Shown here piece by piece: positions 63,520 to 64,000 of a stretch of DNA of 64,000 nucleotides. Position numbers and translations under genes: made by a program. Position 1 is the first letter of the stretch. Each line of letters starts with the position of its first letter. The DNA lies in assembly GCF_001647715.1 (NCBI RefSeq), contig NZ_CP015600.1:3534001-3598000 (forward strand), read 5' to 3'. The stretch is from Pseudomonas antarctica (lineage in GTDB: Bacteria > Pseudomonadota > Gammaproteobacteria > Pseudomonadales > Pseudomonadaceae). Below the pieces are notes generated by a model. That model had not been told where the DNA came from and did no database searches. It worked only from the letters and a program-made list of their open reading frames with translations.

Positions 63520-64000
63520 ATGGCGATGTTCAAACGCAGCACCACGTCTGCGAAAGGCTTTGATTGGGCCGGTCTCGGCTGGCTGTTTCTGTTTTTCTGG
63601 TATTTCTCGGGTATTACCCAACTCCTGATCCAGCTGACCGGCACCTCCGGTTTCAGCGGTTTTCGTCAAGCCTTCTTCCTGAGTGCGTTCTGGCTCGCGC
63701 CAATGCTGCTGTTCCCGCGCCGTACGCGCCTGCTCGCGGCCCTGATCGGCATCGTGCTGTGGGCCTGCTCCATGGCCAGCCTGGGTTATTTCTTCATCTA
63801 CCAGCAGGAATTCTCCCAAAGCGTCATCTTCATCATGTTCGAGTCGAACATCTCTGAAGCGGGTGAATACGCGACCCAATACTTCGCCTGGTGGATTGTG
63901 CTGGCGTTTCTCGCCCATACCGCCATGGCGGTTTTCCTGTGGACGCGCCTGCGCCCGGTTTACCTGCCGCGAGGCCAATCGATTCTGGCGGCCACCGCCA
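63520..64000 (+). CDS. cptA: Phosphoethanolamine transferase, CptA-like (3'-truncated by window edge)
   Basis: First 160 residues of a membrane protein beginning MAMFKRSTTSAKGFDWAGLG. Four N-terminal transmembrane segments are visible (WLFLFFWYFSGITQLLIQL, AFWLAPMLLF, LLAALIGIVLWACSMASLGYF and WWIVLAFLAHTAMAVFLW), with QQEFSQSVIFIMFESNISEAGEY between them, as in CptA/EptA-type enzymes that add phosphoethanolamine to lipopolysaccharide. The catalytic sulfatase-like domain lies beyond the window. ATG 63526 is an alternative start. Confidence 0.85.
   Translation, partial: MAMFKRSTTSAKGFDWAGLGWLFLFFWYFSGITQLLIQLTGTSGFSGFRQAFFLSAFWLAPMLLFPRRTRLLAALIGIVLWACSMASLGYFFIYQQEFSQSVIFIMFESNISEAGEYATQYFAWWIVLAFLAHTAMAVFLWTRLRPVYLPRGQSILAATA

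Overview
The window is chromosomal DNA of a fluorescent pseudomonad, most likely of the Pseudomonas fluorescens group. It is GC-rich and shows strong third-position GC bias, which produces long antisense reading frames. Its intergenic spaces are peppered with Pseudomonas REP/REPIN elements. It encodes a 1622-residue NAD-glutamate dehydrogenase, a complete fapABCDEF functional-amyloid operon, a gnd-zwf gene pair and several small Pseudomonas-only proteins. No rRNA, tRNA, CRISPR array, integrase or insertion-sequence transposase was found.

Layout. 1-9.4 kb: end of a 2-hydroxyacid dehydrogenase gene, a stand-alone TadG-like protein, an aminoglycoside-phosphotransferase-fold kinase plus SDR pair, DNA glycosylase tag, a DctA-family transporter followed by two FCD-type GntR regulators, and an unknown secreted protein. 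9.4-10.3 kb: repeats, including a ~370-bp structured dispersed element. 10.3-16 kb: gdhB on the minus strand and a small acidic protein. 16.3-23.1 kb: a tightly overlapping MoxR-DUF58-DUF4381-VWA-VWA/TPR-BatD operon. 23.1-24.8 kb: a tandem REPIN array with ~130-bp period, the second copy of the structured repeat, and a highly structured leader before a DUF3077-like gene. 25.2-30.7 kb: sbcD-sbcC-GST, translationally coupled. 30.8-36.2 kb (minus strand): a 59-residue secreted peptide, a lactonase-fold protein, a small acidic protein, an RND-family exporter and a YCF48-like protein. 36.5-45.8 kb: mixed metabolic and regulatory genes (Gfo/Idh/MocA oxidoreductase, chemoreceptor, NCS2 permease, LEA-type lipoprotein, GNAT, divergent nitrilase/LysR pair, DUF883 protein, Ldh-family dehydrogenase). 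46-51.1 kb: a 1714-residue toxin-like protein ending in a metallopeptidase-like motif, followed by a convergent PepSY gene. 51.5-58.9 kb: the biofilm amyloid region, with a lone FecR gene, fapABCDEF and, facing it, a VpsR-like sigma-54 activator. 59.2-62.9 kb: a small conserved protein and the gnd-zwf-HAD operon. 63.2-64 kb: a 58-residue coiled-coil protein and the start of a CptA-type phosphoethanolamine transferase.

How parts work together. The fap genes encode an amyloid secretion machine (amyloid FapC, FapB nucleator-like subunit, FapA/FapE accessory proteins, FapD protease, FapF pore). A good -24/-12 promoter and a paired-dyad upstream site precede fapA, and an enhancer-binding protein of the VpsR type lies just beyond fapF, suggesting a self-contained circuit. 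An intrinsic terminator after fapC would favour amyloid over export machinery. The strongest non-coding signals are the structured leader before the DUF3077-like gene and the two-copy three-way-junction repeat, whose copies differ by a compensatory base pair.
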